Shown: positions 7,232-15,142, counted from the first letter of the stretch. The stretch is 15,420 bases of DNA from Deltaproteobacteria bacterium (GCA_021323355.1 JAJONK010000019.1:1-15420); one strand, 5' to 3'. Made by a program: numbers and translations. The notes: generated from the sequence alone by a model not told the origin.

Positions 7232-7459
7232 TCATACAGATCCTAACAACCCCGAGTGCAGATAGGGTTCGGCATCTTCGGCGCAGTCGTAAGCCGACGT
7301 AATCGACGTAATCAGATTAAAACGTTGTGATTGAAAGTACCGAGTAAGAAGGCGAGGTCCGAAAAACAACATCGTCACGGCAATCACGAGTAATACTGAT
7401 TTACCGTAACTGCACCAGAAGTCCTGAAATTTATGCACAGTGCTATAAATATAACACAA
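7232..7459 (-). CDS. Possible small membrane protein, doubtful
   Basis: Open frame of 75 codons on the minus strand, starting at TTG with no good ribosome-binding site; a GTG a few codons inside is an alternative. A hydrophobic stretch SVLLVIAVTMLFFGPRLL at about residues 21-38 could cross the membrane, followed by a polar tail. It is the only minus-strand frame in the element with protein-like composition, in a stretch with no plus-strand candidate. The sequence between it and 7680 holds no gene I can support. Could be chance. Confidence 0.2.
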   Translation of the reverse strand: MCYIYSTVHKFQDFWCSYGKSVLLVIAVTMLFFGPRLLTRYFQSQRFNLITSITSAYDCAEDAEPYLHSGLLGSV

Positions 7460-7680
7460 TTATGATAGCAGTCCAAATTATTCCTCAATGTCCTTCAAAG
7501 GATATTTTTGACCACCGCTATTCAAGAAAATAATCAGGCGAAGCCGTCGGCGCTGCGGGATTGGTGAAGGCTATCCAGTTCGGGTAAGTATGAATACGGC
7601 AAGTAAAAATAAGCTGACAGTAAGCACTATAAGGATGGCAAGCGCTGCGTCTTTTCAATAAGCTTGATAAGCATCCACGC

Positions 7681-9214
7681 ATGAATGAACCTACCACGGA
7701 GAAAGAGAAAGCATAGATAGTGTCTTTGACGACGGCTACCCGCAAGCAATCATCAACGCGGCACGCCAACCGGGGGACAGACCGCCCGCGGGATTCATGG
7801 AAGGCTTTGCGCCAGCTATGCCACCACCCGGCAAGAAGACTTGAGCATCAGCGAGCAGCAGAACTACTACCTCGAAAAAGTAAAGCAGAGAAACGAAAAG
7901 ATTTTAGAGATTAGCGGCAAGCCCTTTGCCGCAACTGCTAATCCCCCAGATCCAGGATTGACGACAGTGGAGAAGGCGCGGTTATCGGCAGAGCGGCAGC
8001 TCAGAGAGCTTTCCAACCAGCACCCGAGATCAAGAAAGACAAGGACATTCTCGATCGAGGATTCAAAGCGACGGCGCGAGAGCGTCACCAGCAAGAGCAC
8101 CCTCTCCGCCAAGGTTGGCAGCTTCACCGGAGCATGGCCGCAACTCTGACTGATCCGCTTGTCATCGGTACGATATCCTTCGGCGCTTCGACATCGGCCG
8201 GCATTCTCAAACTGCGCTGTTTGAAGCTGGCTCCGGGATGCTCTCAGAGGCGATGATTCAGCCGTTTGTCGACCGTTACAAGAAAACCCTTAATTCGCCC
8301 TATGACGTAAGCGAATCACTACTTCGCATCGGTGCCGCAGGTGTCGGCGCCGGAGCACTGGCAGGAACCATCAAGGCAGGTATCCGAGGTTATGCACGGC
8401 TTACCAGACCACGCCTTGAAGGCATTGACGACATTCTCGAAGCCTTTGAAAAGCACGTCCTGGAACCCAACACCACGCAAAAAGACGCGGCGCACGTACT
8501 CGGCAACTATGCCGACGTGATGAGGAAGAATCCTTCGGCTTAGATCATCCCCTTAGCCGATCAGATTCATTTAGAAACCACAGCCAAAGCAATCGCTGAC
8601 CTGGACGCAGGCCGGACAGTAGACGTTCGCGACATCATCAGCGCCAGCTTACCGCAGACAATGCCGAGAACTATCGGCGGCCCAGCACGGCAGAGCCGTA
8701 CCGACTGAGAATCAGAGCGGCTTTATCACTGTTCATCCGGAATCACGGCAGCATCAGTATCGAGCAGGCCGGAGCCTTGCGGGGCGAATACGAAGCGCTG
8801 TTTGAGAGCGGCGGCCGGGCAAGGGGAGCGGTCAAGCGACACGCCGGCAGATCACCGGATGAGCTTGCCCAGCTTGCCCATGAATCAGGCTTCATCGACG
8901 AAGCAGACCCGGCGTTACTCAAGGAAGCACTCGAGCGGGACTTAGCCGGCGACAAGGTTCATTCGATTGCGGGGGCCCTCTTCGAGCGCAAGCTGGATTT
9001 GGAAATCGAGCGAGAGTTTCAGCGCTGGGCCGAGGCCGAAGAGGCCAGCTACTTTGACGAATTAAACGCCAAGGCCAAGGCGATACTGGACACCGAAGAC
9101 ACTGAGTTACCGACTGGCGAGCTGATCGACAACAGCGGCAGGCTATCGCCGATCACCAGGAGCGCTAAAGAACTATTGGCAGAGATGGACGACGACGCCA
9201 AGCCAGCGACGTGA
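7681..9214 (+). pseudogene. Broken large phage virion-type (internal/ejection-like) protein gene
   Basis: Six frame segments join into one protein of about 510 residues. They are: MNEPTTEKEK (7681 on); IDSVFDDGYPQAIINAA and PPAGFMEGF (to about 7838); LSISEQQNYYLEKV (7838-8024, coiled coil); EIKKDKDILDRGF ... ATLTDPLVIGTISFGAS (8026 to about 8205); ALFEAGSGMLSEAMIQPFVD ... GAAGVGAGALAGTIKAG, broken by TAG at 8541-8543 and continuing as AIADLDAGRTVDVRDII; and from 8651 SLFIRNHGSISIEQAGAL, LAHESGFIDEADPALLKEAL, then a charged helical tail to TGA 9212-9214. The pattern (DPLVIG plus Gly/Ala-rich hydrophobic block, a Gly-Arg-x-Val-Asp-Val repeat unit, FIRNHGSI unit) matches what I know of very large phage internal virion or polyvalent proteins that associate with DNA ejection. 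This is recognition by eye, not alignment. All five frameshifts go in the same direction. Confidence 0.6.
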
Positions 9215-9429
9215 CTATGAATTGTTGAGAGGATGAGTCACTCGCCGCGATTAAAAAAGATTTCCACTATGGCCGGCACGGCGGCTGCGATGATCCACGT
9301 CAAAATGTGGAAGTCGTCCATCTCTGGGTACTTAGTAAAAGAAGAACAGAGATGTCAAACGAAAAAAAGCTTCTATTTCGCCCTACGATTAACGATCACA
9401 CCCATGGCCCTTACCCAACCATCAACTGA
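9215..9429 (+). other. Open stretch between virion pseudogene and recombinase, unclassified
   Basis: From 9229 one frame is open to TGA 9427-9429 and reads protein-like (AIKKDFHYGRHGGCDDPRQ, EVVHLWVLSKRRTEMSNEKK). It is in the same frame as the recombinase that follows. It has no good start codon and does not look like a recombinase arm domain. It could be the tail of another lost gene or the eroded N-terminus region of the recombinase. Confidence 0.3.
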
Positions 9430-10258
9430 GCCTCAAGTCATGCCGGGAACATCACCGACGCCAGCTTCCGCGCTTGTCTGCGCGATGCACGCACGATTGA
9501 TTACCTGCTAGACCGTGATCCGTTCGAGGCCTTGATATGGCCGCGGCGACAAACACCAAAGCCGGACCCATTCACCGAAGCCGAACGAGACAGCATTATT
9601 ACGGCCTTCTCCAAGAAGAGTCCCTTCTATGTTTCCTTTGTCCATACTCTCTTCTGGACCGGCGCCCGCCCTTCTGAATTGCTCGGGTTAAAATGGGGCG
9701 ACGTTGATTTGAGATCCGGCTTCATCACGATCAGCAAAAGCCGATACATCGATGAGGAAGCCGCGCCTAAGACAGCTGGCAGTGATTGGAGCGATCAAGT
9801 TGATTGAGTCAGTGGGCAAAGTACTGAAGCGCATGACCACCACAACGATTACGTATTTCTAAATCAGAAGGCAACCCACTTAACTTCCATACATGGCGCG
9901 CGGGTGTTTGGTATCGAATCCTCCGAGGTGTGGAGATCAGACCGCGAAAGCCTATTGCACGCGCCACACGTTTACCAGCGTGGGGTTGAGCAACGGAGTT
10001 AAGATCAAATGGCTTGGAGGATACTGCGGCACCTCGGTTGCCACAATCGAGCGGCATTACGGGAAATACATCAAGAGCGATGCGGCCGAACAGCTTCTAA
10101 AACTGGCTGGAACCGTAACCCCAACCGTAACCCCCGACATCATCAAGCATGTTGCCGTAGGTCAAGCGATTGAAGTCATAGCGGAAAGTGATTGGTGGGC
10201 CCACCTGGACTCGAACCAGGGACCAACCGGTTATGAGCCGGTGGCTCTAACCAACTGA
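9430..10258 (+). pseudogene. Broken phage-type tyrosine recombinase (integrase) ending inside the antisense of the tRNA
   Basis: Core-binding part: NITDASFRACLRDARTIDYL and DPFEALIWPRRQTPKPDPF. Catalytic domain: TLFWTGARPSELLGLKWGDV carries the first catalytic Arg, APKTAGS follows. Then four frameshifts give IKLIESVGKVLKR (about 9791), DHHNDYVFLNQK (9835), GNPLNFHTWRAGVWYRILRG (9870) and YCTRHTFTSVGL with the second Arg. WLGGYCGTSVATIERHYGKY contains the nucleophile Tyr (ERHYGKY). The last frame continues past TVTPTVTPD into the tRNA antisense (AHLDSNQGPTGYEPV) and stops at TGA 10256-10258. As written no full product can be made. The family integrates elements at tRNA genes by site-specific recombination. 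The 5' limit is uncertain because an in-frame TGA lies at 9427. Confidence 0.8.
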
Positions 10259-10269
10259 GCTATGGGCCC
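10193..10269 (-). tRNA. tRNA with anticodon CAT (Ile2, lysidine type, or elongator Met)
   Basis: A 77-nt cloverleaf with encoded CCA. Acceptor GGGCCCA/TGGGCCC, D arm GCTC/GAGC with AGTTGGTTA loop, anticodon stem ACCGG/CCGGT with loop CTCATAA (anticodon at 10233-10235), 5-nt variable region, and T arm CCTGG/CCAGG with TTCGAGT loop. C4-G69 and C5-G68 in the acceptor stem are the pairs that TilS is known to favour in tRNA-Ile2, so I lean to Ile2 over elongator Met; initiator is excluded because the first pair is a normal G-C. It lies 40 bp after rpoD on the same strand with no terminator visible between, so it may be processed from the rpoD transcript. The 3' end is the likely phage attachment core. 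Confidence 0.93.
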
Positions 10270-10309
10270 GTAATAAGGAAATGCGCGTGGGATGATAGGA
10301 AGTTGATGC

Positions 10310-12184
10310 TTAAGTCTCCATGAAACTCTTCAGCCTTTTGCTGCGACTGGGGTGTCTGAGCTTCCGGAGCGCCTTGGCTTCAATTTGCCGAATGCGCTCG
10401 CGTGTGACGGTAAACTTTTGACCGACTTCTTCAAGGGTGTGATCGGATTTCTCACCGATTCCGAACCGCATCCGCAGAACCTGTTCTTCACGCGGGGTTA
10501 AAGTGGCGAGAACTTTTTTTGTTTGTTCTTGCAGATTGATATTCACCACCGCATCGGAAGGAGTGATAATCCTTTTGTCCTCGATAAAGTCCCCAAGATG
10601 ACTGTCTTCTTCCTCACCTACCGGAGTCTCCAGGGATATGGGCTCCTTGGCGATTTTAAGGACCTTCCTTACTTTATCTAAGGGAATTTCCATTTTCGTG
10701 GCAATTTCCTCGGGCGTTGGCTCGCGGCCAATCTCTTGCACTAGATACCGAGAGGTCCGGATAAGCTTATTGATGGTTTCAATCATGTGAACCGGTATGC
10801 GGATTGTCCGGGCCTGATCGGCGATCGCTCTAGTGATTGCTTGACGGATCCACCAGGTGGCATAGGTGGAAAACTTGTATCCTCGCTGATATTCAAACTT
10901 ATCGACGGCTTTCATTAAGCCGATATTTCCCTCTTGGATAAGATCGAGAAACTGCAATCCACGGTTGGTGTACTTCTTGGCAATACTCACAACCAACCGC
11001 AGATTCGCTTCGATCAGTTCTTTCTTCGCCAGATTAGCTTTGGTCTCACCATCAACAATCGACCAAACGCGACGCTTGATCTCTTCCGCCGGGATGTCAA
11101 GGTCTTTTTCGATATGCCGTATATCGCGCCGCGCGCTCCTGATCTCGTCTGACATATGCAGAACCGCATCGTGCCCCATTCGCAGGGAACTGGTGAGGCG
11201 TTGCCAATCCTTCTTACGTCCGTTCAGGTTTGCAACAAGCTTCAGGAGTTCGGAAGCGCTCTTCCCGGTCCTTTGCTCGAATTCCTTCACCCGACGCTCA
11301 AGGGTTTGCATTCGATCCATGGCTCTCTTGAGACCATCAACAATAGCTTCGGTTTGCTTTCGATTCAGCTGAAGATTTTTCAGGCCGCCGACAATTCGGT
11401 CGTGATACTTTTCTAAAGTTTGTTGCAGCGCCTGACGACGTTGCGCCGACAGCCGCTTGCCCTCGAGTTCGTTTTTAATCTTGTCTCGCTCATTAGCGGC
11501 CCTGCGGATTTTTGCGATTTGATCGAGCAAGCGTCGTTCGTGCACCTCTTCATCTTCGAGGTATTCGGCATCCTCATCACCATCTTTAATTATTTCACGC
11601 ACTCGGATCTCATGTTGCGCCAATTTTTCACCGAGTTCCAAAACGTAACGCAATGCGAGCGGGCTGGATAATACTTCCTCAATAACTTTCTTTTCGCCTA
11701 CCTCAATTTTCTTTGCGATCTCTACTTCGCCTTCCCGGCTCAGCAGTGAAACAGTTCCCATCTCCCTTAAGTACATACGCACTGGATCGCCGGTCTTGCC
11801 GACCGCATCCCCATCAGTTTCGCCTTCGATTTCCTTCTCATCCTCTTCGTCGTCGGCAAGATCCTCACCGGCTCCTCCAAGAGTGACTCGTTGATTGGAA
11901 TCAACAACCTCGATATCCATCTCGCCAAAAATGGACATCACGTCATCGATCTGATCCGGAGAAACAACTTCCGCAGGAAGCATATCGTTGACATCATCAT
12001 ACGTCAGGTAACCCTTCTCTTTGCCGAGATCGATAAGCTTCTTCACCTCCTTCATGTTCTTTTTCTCCGCCGGTTGCCCGGCGGCATGACGCGAGGAAGC
12101 TTTATCGTTGGCTATCGAGCGGTTATCTTCGGCGCGAGCTTTCGGCGTTCTAGCTGGCGTTCTTTTCGTACGATTTCTTGCCAT
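10310..12184 (-). CDS. rpoD: RNA polymerase principal sigma factor (RpoD / sigma-70)
   Basis: Housekeeping sigma factor, 624 aa from ATG 12184. Region 1.1 begins near residue 44 (MKEVKKLIDLGKEKGYLTYD); an acidic linker is at 108-123. Region 1.2 is at 132-165 (DPVRMYLREMGTVSLLSREG) and a long helical non-conserved region at about 166-375. Region 2 is at 380-455 (NLRLVVSIAKKYTNRGLQFL at 394-413, YATWWIRQAITRAI at 441-454), region 3 at about 460-540, and region 4.2 helix-turn-helix at about 584-610 (TVTRERIRQIEAKALRKLR). The long start overlaps the dnaG 3' end by 73 bp and has a GGGAGAGG Shine-Dalgarno 8 nt upstream. A second ATG at 12055 (residue 44), with GGAG 9 nt upstream, would remove the Lys/Arg/Ala-rich extension and the overlap. 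Either start could be used. Last gene of cvpA-dnaG-rpoD. Confidence 0.97.
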   Translation of the reverse strand: MARNRTKRTPARTPKARAEDNRSIANDKASSRHAAGQPAEKKNMKEVKKLIDLGKEKGYLTYDDVNDMLPAEVVSPDQIDDVMSIFGEMDIEVVDSNQRVTLGGAGEDLADDEEDEKEIEGETDGDAVGKTGDPVRMYLREMGTVSLLSREGEVEIAKKIEVGEKKVIEEVLSSPLALRYVLELGEKLAQHEIRVREIIKDGDEDAEYLEDEEVHERRLLDQIAKIRRAANERDKIKNELEGKRLSAQRRQALQQTLEKYHDRIVGGLKNLQLNRKQTEAIVDGLKRAMDRMQTLERRVKEFEQRTGKSASELLKLVANLNGRKKDWQRLTSSLRMGHDAVLHMSDEIRSARRDIRHIEKDLDIPAEEIKRRVWSIVDGETKANLAKKELIEANLRLVVSIAKKYTNRGLQFLDLIQEGNIGLMKAVDKFEYQRGYKFSTYATWWIRQAITRAIADQARTIRIPVHMIETINKLIRTSRYLVQEIGREPTPEEIATKMEIPLDKVRKVLKIAKEPISLETPVGEEEDSHLGDFIEDKRIITPSDAVVNINLQEQTKKVLATLTPREEQVLRMRFGIGEKSDHTLEEVGQKFTVTRERIRQIEAKALRKLRHPSRSKRLKSFMET

Positions 12185-13914
12185 TCTAGTATCCTCTCCC
12201 TGGTTGCGTTCTCGTCCTTTTGTTCTTCGGCAGTTCGGATCGCGATTCGCAAATTTCTTTCTTGCTCTCGCAAATACTTTCGTCGCAGATGGGCTATGCA
12301 GTCATCAGCCATCTTCTGGGACTCAGTTTCAGGAACGTTTTCTCCTTCGATTGCTAAAGCGGCTATCTGAGCAGCCACCTCTGAATCGAAGGCCTGCACG
12401 ATCCTCCCAACATCGACGTTTTCATGCTCTTGCCACTCGGTCCTGATCAGATCAATAATCTCGCGCCAAGCTGATCCGACCCATTGTCGCACGTCTGCTT
12501 CTTCGAATACATATCCGGCGATTCGGGGATAACGTAAAATCAGAGATATGAGGGATCTTTCCGCGGCATTTGCGCGATTGCCGAGATCACTGGAAGAGAG
12601 CCGTCGGTTTGCTAACAACGGCGGCTTGGGAGGCACCGAACTCTGCAGAGGCTTGCGAAAGAACTCCTCCCGAATACCTAGCGAATCTACCGCCCGAGCA
12701 ATCAGAAGATCAACTTCGAACGGGTTACGCACCTTTTGCAGCACGCGTGAGATCTCCCCGGCAATTTGGCTTTTGCCTTCCAAAGTTTTGCCGTAACGAT
12801 GCTCTAGAGATGCGAAGTAGTAGTCCGCCAACGGCACTGATCTATCAAGCAGTTCTTCCACGGCCGCTTTGCCGCGCGCGCGGATAAAAGTATCTGGATC
12901 TTCACCGTTGGGCAAAAAAGCGGCTCGCCCAAGCAGTCCGGCTTCAACAAAGATTTGGAAGCTTCGCTCCGCGGCTCGGCTACCGGCATCATCTCCATCG
13001 AAAAACGCCACAACGTTCTTTGTATAACGCGACAAAGCGCGTACATGCTCCACCGTGAGCGCTGTTCCGAGAGTGGCGACGGCATAATCAACACCATATT
13101 GGTGCAAAGCTATAACATCGAGGTAACCTTCTACGACGACGGCTCGGTCCCTTTTGCGAATCGCTTCTTTGGCTTGGAACAGACCATACAGGGTAGACCC
13201 TTTCCGAAAAAGCGGGGTATCACTTGAGTTGAGGTATTTCGGAATTCCTTGTTCTAGCACCCGCCCGCCGAAGCCGATGACTTTGCCCCCGGCGTTGACG
13301 ATGGGAAAAATTAGCCGGTCAAAAAATTTTTCGTGGAACCGGTTGCCTTCCCTTTGGCCAATCAGCCCCAGCCGAAGCGCATCTTTCAGCGAAAGCTTCT
13401 CCTTTTTGGCAACCTCCAGAAGCCCTGAACCATAGGGTGGCGCGAAGCCTAACATGAACCGCCGCGCAACCGACTCCTCGATACCACGTTTCTTAATATA
13501 CTCGAGAGCTCTTCTTCCCAAGACGTCATTGAACAGAACGCGATGATAATTCGCCGCAGCACATTCATTGAGACGATAGAGAGCATCGCGGTCAGCCTCT
13601 CCCCCCGAGTCTCTGTTCTTTCCTGAGCGTTCCACGGCAATGCCGTAGCGCTTACCCACACACTCAACCGCTTCCGGAAAAGAAAGATGATCATACTGCA
13701 TCAAGAAGTTGAAGACGCTACCGCCAGCCTTGCAGCTGAAGCAGTGAAAAATGCCCTTCTCATCGTTCACCGTGAAAGAGGGAGTTTTCTCCCCGTGAAA
13801 GGGACACAGCCCGACATGATTACGGCCGATCTTTTTTAGCGTGACGTAGTCGGAAATGACCTCAACGACGGAGGCCCGAGCACGAATCTCAGCGATCTTC
13901 TCCTGAGTGATCAT
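12112..13914 (-). CDS. dnaG: DNA primase
   Basis: Makes RNA primers at the replication fork and binds DnaB helicase through its C-terminus. 600 aa, usual length. CHC2-type zinc-binding domain: CPFH at 37-40 and CFSC at 58-61 (FHCFSCKAGG). RNA-polymerase-like core: GLIGQREGNRFHEKFFDRLI, FPIVNAGGKVIGFGGR and PKYLNSSDTPLFRKG at 225-239. TOPRIM metal residues: Glu262 in VEGYLDVIAL and Asp306/308 in FDGDDAG (305-311), then FLPNGEDPDTF. DnaB-binding domain at about 455-595 (ANAAERSLISLILRYP). The ATG lies 8 bp after the cvpA stop with only a weak ribosome-binding site, suggesting coupling. The stop falls inside the long form of rpoD. No anomaly. Confidence 0.98.
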   Translation of the reverse strand: MITQEKIAEIRARASVVEVISDYVTLKKIGRNHVGLCPFHGEKTPSFTVNDEKGIFHCFSCKAGGSVFNFLMQYDHLSFPEAVECVGKRYGIAVERSGKNRDSGGEADRDALYRLNECAAANYHRVLFNDVLGRRALEYIKKRGIEESVARRFMLGFAPPYGSGLLEVAKKEKLSLKDALRLGLIGQREGNRFHEKFFDRLIFPIVNAGGKVIGFGGRVLEQGIPKYLNSSDTPLFRKGSTLYGLFQAKEAIRKRDRAVVVEGYLDVIALHQYGVDYAVATLGTALTVEHVRALSRYTKNVVAFFDGDDAGSRAAERSFQIFVEAGLLGRAAFLPNGEDPDTFIRARGKAAVEELLDRSVPLADYYFASLEHRYGKTLEGKSQIAGEISRVLQKVRNPFEVDLLIARAVDSLGIREEFFRKPLQSSVPPKPPLLANRRLSSSDLGNRANAAERSLISLILRYPRIAGYVFEEADVRQWVGSAWREIIDLIRTEWQEHENVDVGRIVQAFDSEVAAQIAALAIEGENVPETESQKMADDCIAHLRRKYLREQERNLRIAIRTAEEQKDENATRERILEWQEIVRKERQLERRKLAPKITAR

Positions 13915-13922
13915 GCGGCAAC

Positions 13923-14456
13923 TTATAAGACCCGGGTTTGACTTAACAGTCGCACCCGATTGTCCTCGGTCGTCAAGATCCTTTCTTTTCCGATTCGAAT
14001 AATAAGTTCGGCTAATCGGGATAACGATGGGACCAAAACAGAAGTCTTAATTTTTTCACTAGCAGAAGGTGGAATCCAAGACGCGGAGCTCAAAAAATAA
14101 ACGATTAACGCCATGACTGCCGCACCCTTACCGATTCCAATAACAATACCGCCCGCTCGATTCAATGTCTGTAGAAAGAGAACCTTTTCAGAATTATGAA
14201 AAAACCAGCCCAGAAAGTTAAAACAGAGATAGACGGCAAAAAAAATCCCGACAAAAGAAGCTCCCTTGAGGATAAATGGAGAAATTTTCCAATACTCTTG
14301 GCTGAGCGTTGCTACAGTGTGGTTATACCGCGCAGCTGCCATGAAGCCAACTATCAGGCCCGCGAGCGAAAATATCTCTCGGAAAAAACCTTTGACATAA
14401 CCTCGCAACCCAAAAAGAAAAAGAAGAGATAGCAGGATGATATCGACGATGTTCAC
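13923..14456 (-). CDS. cvpA: CvpA family inner-membrane protein
   Basis: 177 aa with four predicted membrane helices at about residues 3-17, 27-43, 62-85 and 102-124, and a basic signature loop RGYVKGFFREIFSLAGLIVG (18-37) typical of CvpA (colicin V production) proteins. The C-terminal 50 residues are cytoplasmic or periplasmic and charged. The start is GTG at 14456 (MNIVDIILL); no strong Shine-Dalgarno is visible. In Deltaproteobacteria-like genomes the gene often precedes dnaG. The family function is poorly defined (membrane stress and envelope roles reported). It lies downstream of an intrinsic terminator, so it must have its own promoter in 14460-14560, which I could not pick with confidence. 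Confidence 0.88.
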   Translation of the reverse strand: MNIVDIILLSLLFLFGLRGYVKGFFREIFSLAGLIVGFMAAARYNHTVATLSQEYWKISPFILKGASFVGIFFAVYLCFNFLGWFFHNSEKVLFLQTLNRAGGIVIGIGKGAAVMALIVYFLSSASWIPPSASEKIKTSVLVPSLSRLAELIIRIGKERILTTEDNRVRLLSQTRVL

Positions 14457-14562
14457 CGGTGACAGCCATCCGTCTTGTTAACTCTCGCTAATCGTAAACG
14501 CCACCACTCGTGAAGCATTGGTTCCTTTGATGCATTACGAGCAGGGGTGATATTCTTCTGGC

Positions 14563-14590
14563 AAAAAGCTGCTCAACGCCGCTGAGCAGC
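14563..14590 (-). terminator. Rho-independent terminator after rpsU-yqeY
   Basis: On the minus strand an 8-bp perfect stem GCTGCTCA (14590-14583) / TGAGCAGC (14575-14568), loop of 7 nt, is followed at once by TTTTT (14567-14563). It lies 59 bp after the yqeY stop and about 107 bp before the cvpA start. It therefore ends the rpsU-yqeY transcript and separates it from cvpA-dnaG-rpoD, fully or as a partial attenuator. Confidence 0.85.
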
Positions 14591-14648
14591 AAAGGAGCGG
14601 CCATTGATTGTTTGATGGGAAGGTAAAGAGAACGTGCCCTATAAGCAT

Positions 14649-15098
14649 TCAGGCGCCACGAAGTATTTCTCGGGCCAGCTCATTGACTCTTTTGCCATCG
14701 CTTCGGCCGCTCACCTTTGGCATCACTTCTTTCATAACTTTGCCAAGATCTTGCAAACCTTGCGCGCCCGACTCCCGGATTGTGATTCGAATCGCCGATA
14801 TTATCTCGTCGTCGCTCAGAGGCTCAGGTAGGAGACGTTGAAGAACTTTCAACTCGGCCTGTTCTTTTTCCACGAGATCGCTGCGACCGCCCTTTTGAAA
14901 CATCTCAATGGACTCCGAGCGCTGTTTGCAGAGCGTCGAAATCGTCCGTTGGATCTCGTCGGTTGTGAGCTCTCTCCGAGATTTGATCTCCTCGTTCTTT
15001 ATAGCCGCCAGTACCAGCCTTAAACTTTCCAGCGTGATCTTATCACCGGTTTTCATGGCCGACCTTATAGAATTCTGAATTTCGGCCTTTAACTGCAT
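14649..15098 (-). CDS. yqeY: GatB/YqeY domain-containing protein
   Basis: 149-residue YqeY protein, usual length. RLVLAAIKNEEI is at 27-38, KQRSESIEMFQKGGRSDLVE at 58-77, VLQRLLPEPLSDDEI at 85-99 and the C-terminal QDLGKVMKEVMPKVSGRSDG at 116-135, followed by LAREIL. The fold is related to the tail domain of the GatB amidotransferase subunit, which binds tRNA. The free-standing protein is of uncertain function, with an aminoacyl-tRNA-related role proposed. It lies 44 bp after rpsU on the same strand with no terminator between, a very common pairing in bacteria. Confidence 0.95.
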   Translation of the reverse strand: MQLKAEIQNSIRSAMKTGDKITLESLRLVLAAIKNEEIKSRRELTTDEIQRTISTLCKQRSESIEMFQKGGRSDLVEKEQAELKVLQRLLPEPLSDDEIISAIRITIRESGAQGLQDLGKVMKEVMPKVSGRSDGKRVNELAREILRGA

Positions 15099-15142
15099 CG
15101 CGAATTTCTTTCTAGATGGTAAGTAGACACGAAAGCTCCAGA

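Larger units (their letters stand above)
6038..10192. mobile_element. Decayed prophage / integrative element remnant next to the tRNA gene
   Basis: Between the iclR promoter and the tRNA, all recognisable coding traces run on the plus strand, opposite to every flanking gene, and almost all are broken by frameshifts or stops. The order is: small overlapping genes (6038-6965), possible small ORFs (7038-7459), a long phage-virion-like gene (7681-9214) and a tyrosine recombinase (9430-10258) pointing into the tRNA 3' end. Recombinase next to tRNA is the standard arrangement of elements integrated at tRNA genes. Flanking chromosomal genes are intact, so the breaks are unlikely to be general assembly noise. 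I searched by eye for a second copy of the tRNA 3' end as the other attachment site and found none. The left boundary is therefore set only by where chromosomal features stop. Confidence 0.72.

Noticed and set aside
7295..7313. Tandem 9-bp repeat (cgacgtaat twice)
   Set aside because: Only two copies; nothing else repeat-like nearby, so no CRISPR, iteron set or origin can be supported.
6030..10192. Defence system, toxin-antitoxin pair or CRISPR array hidden in the accessory region
   Set aside because: No nuclease, helicase, toxin or antitoxin motifs and no regularly spaced repeats could be found in any frame.
10201..10258. Protein-like tail (LDSNQGPTGYEP) as a separate conserved domain
   Set aside because: It is the antisense translation of the tRNA gene; the pattern is imposed by the tRNA sequence.
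9215..10258. Intact integrase split by programmed frameshifting
   Set aside because: Four shifts in both directions without slippery-site context, in a region where neighbouring genes are also broken; decay is simpler.
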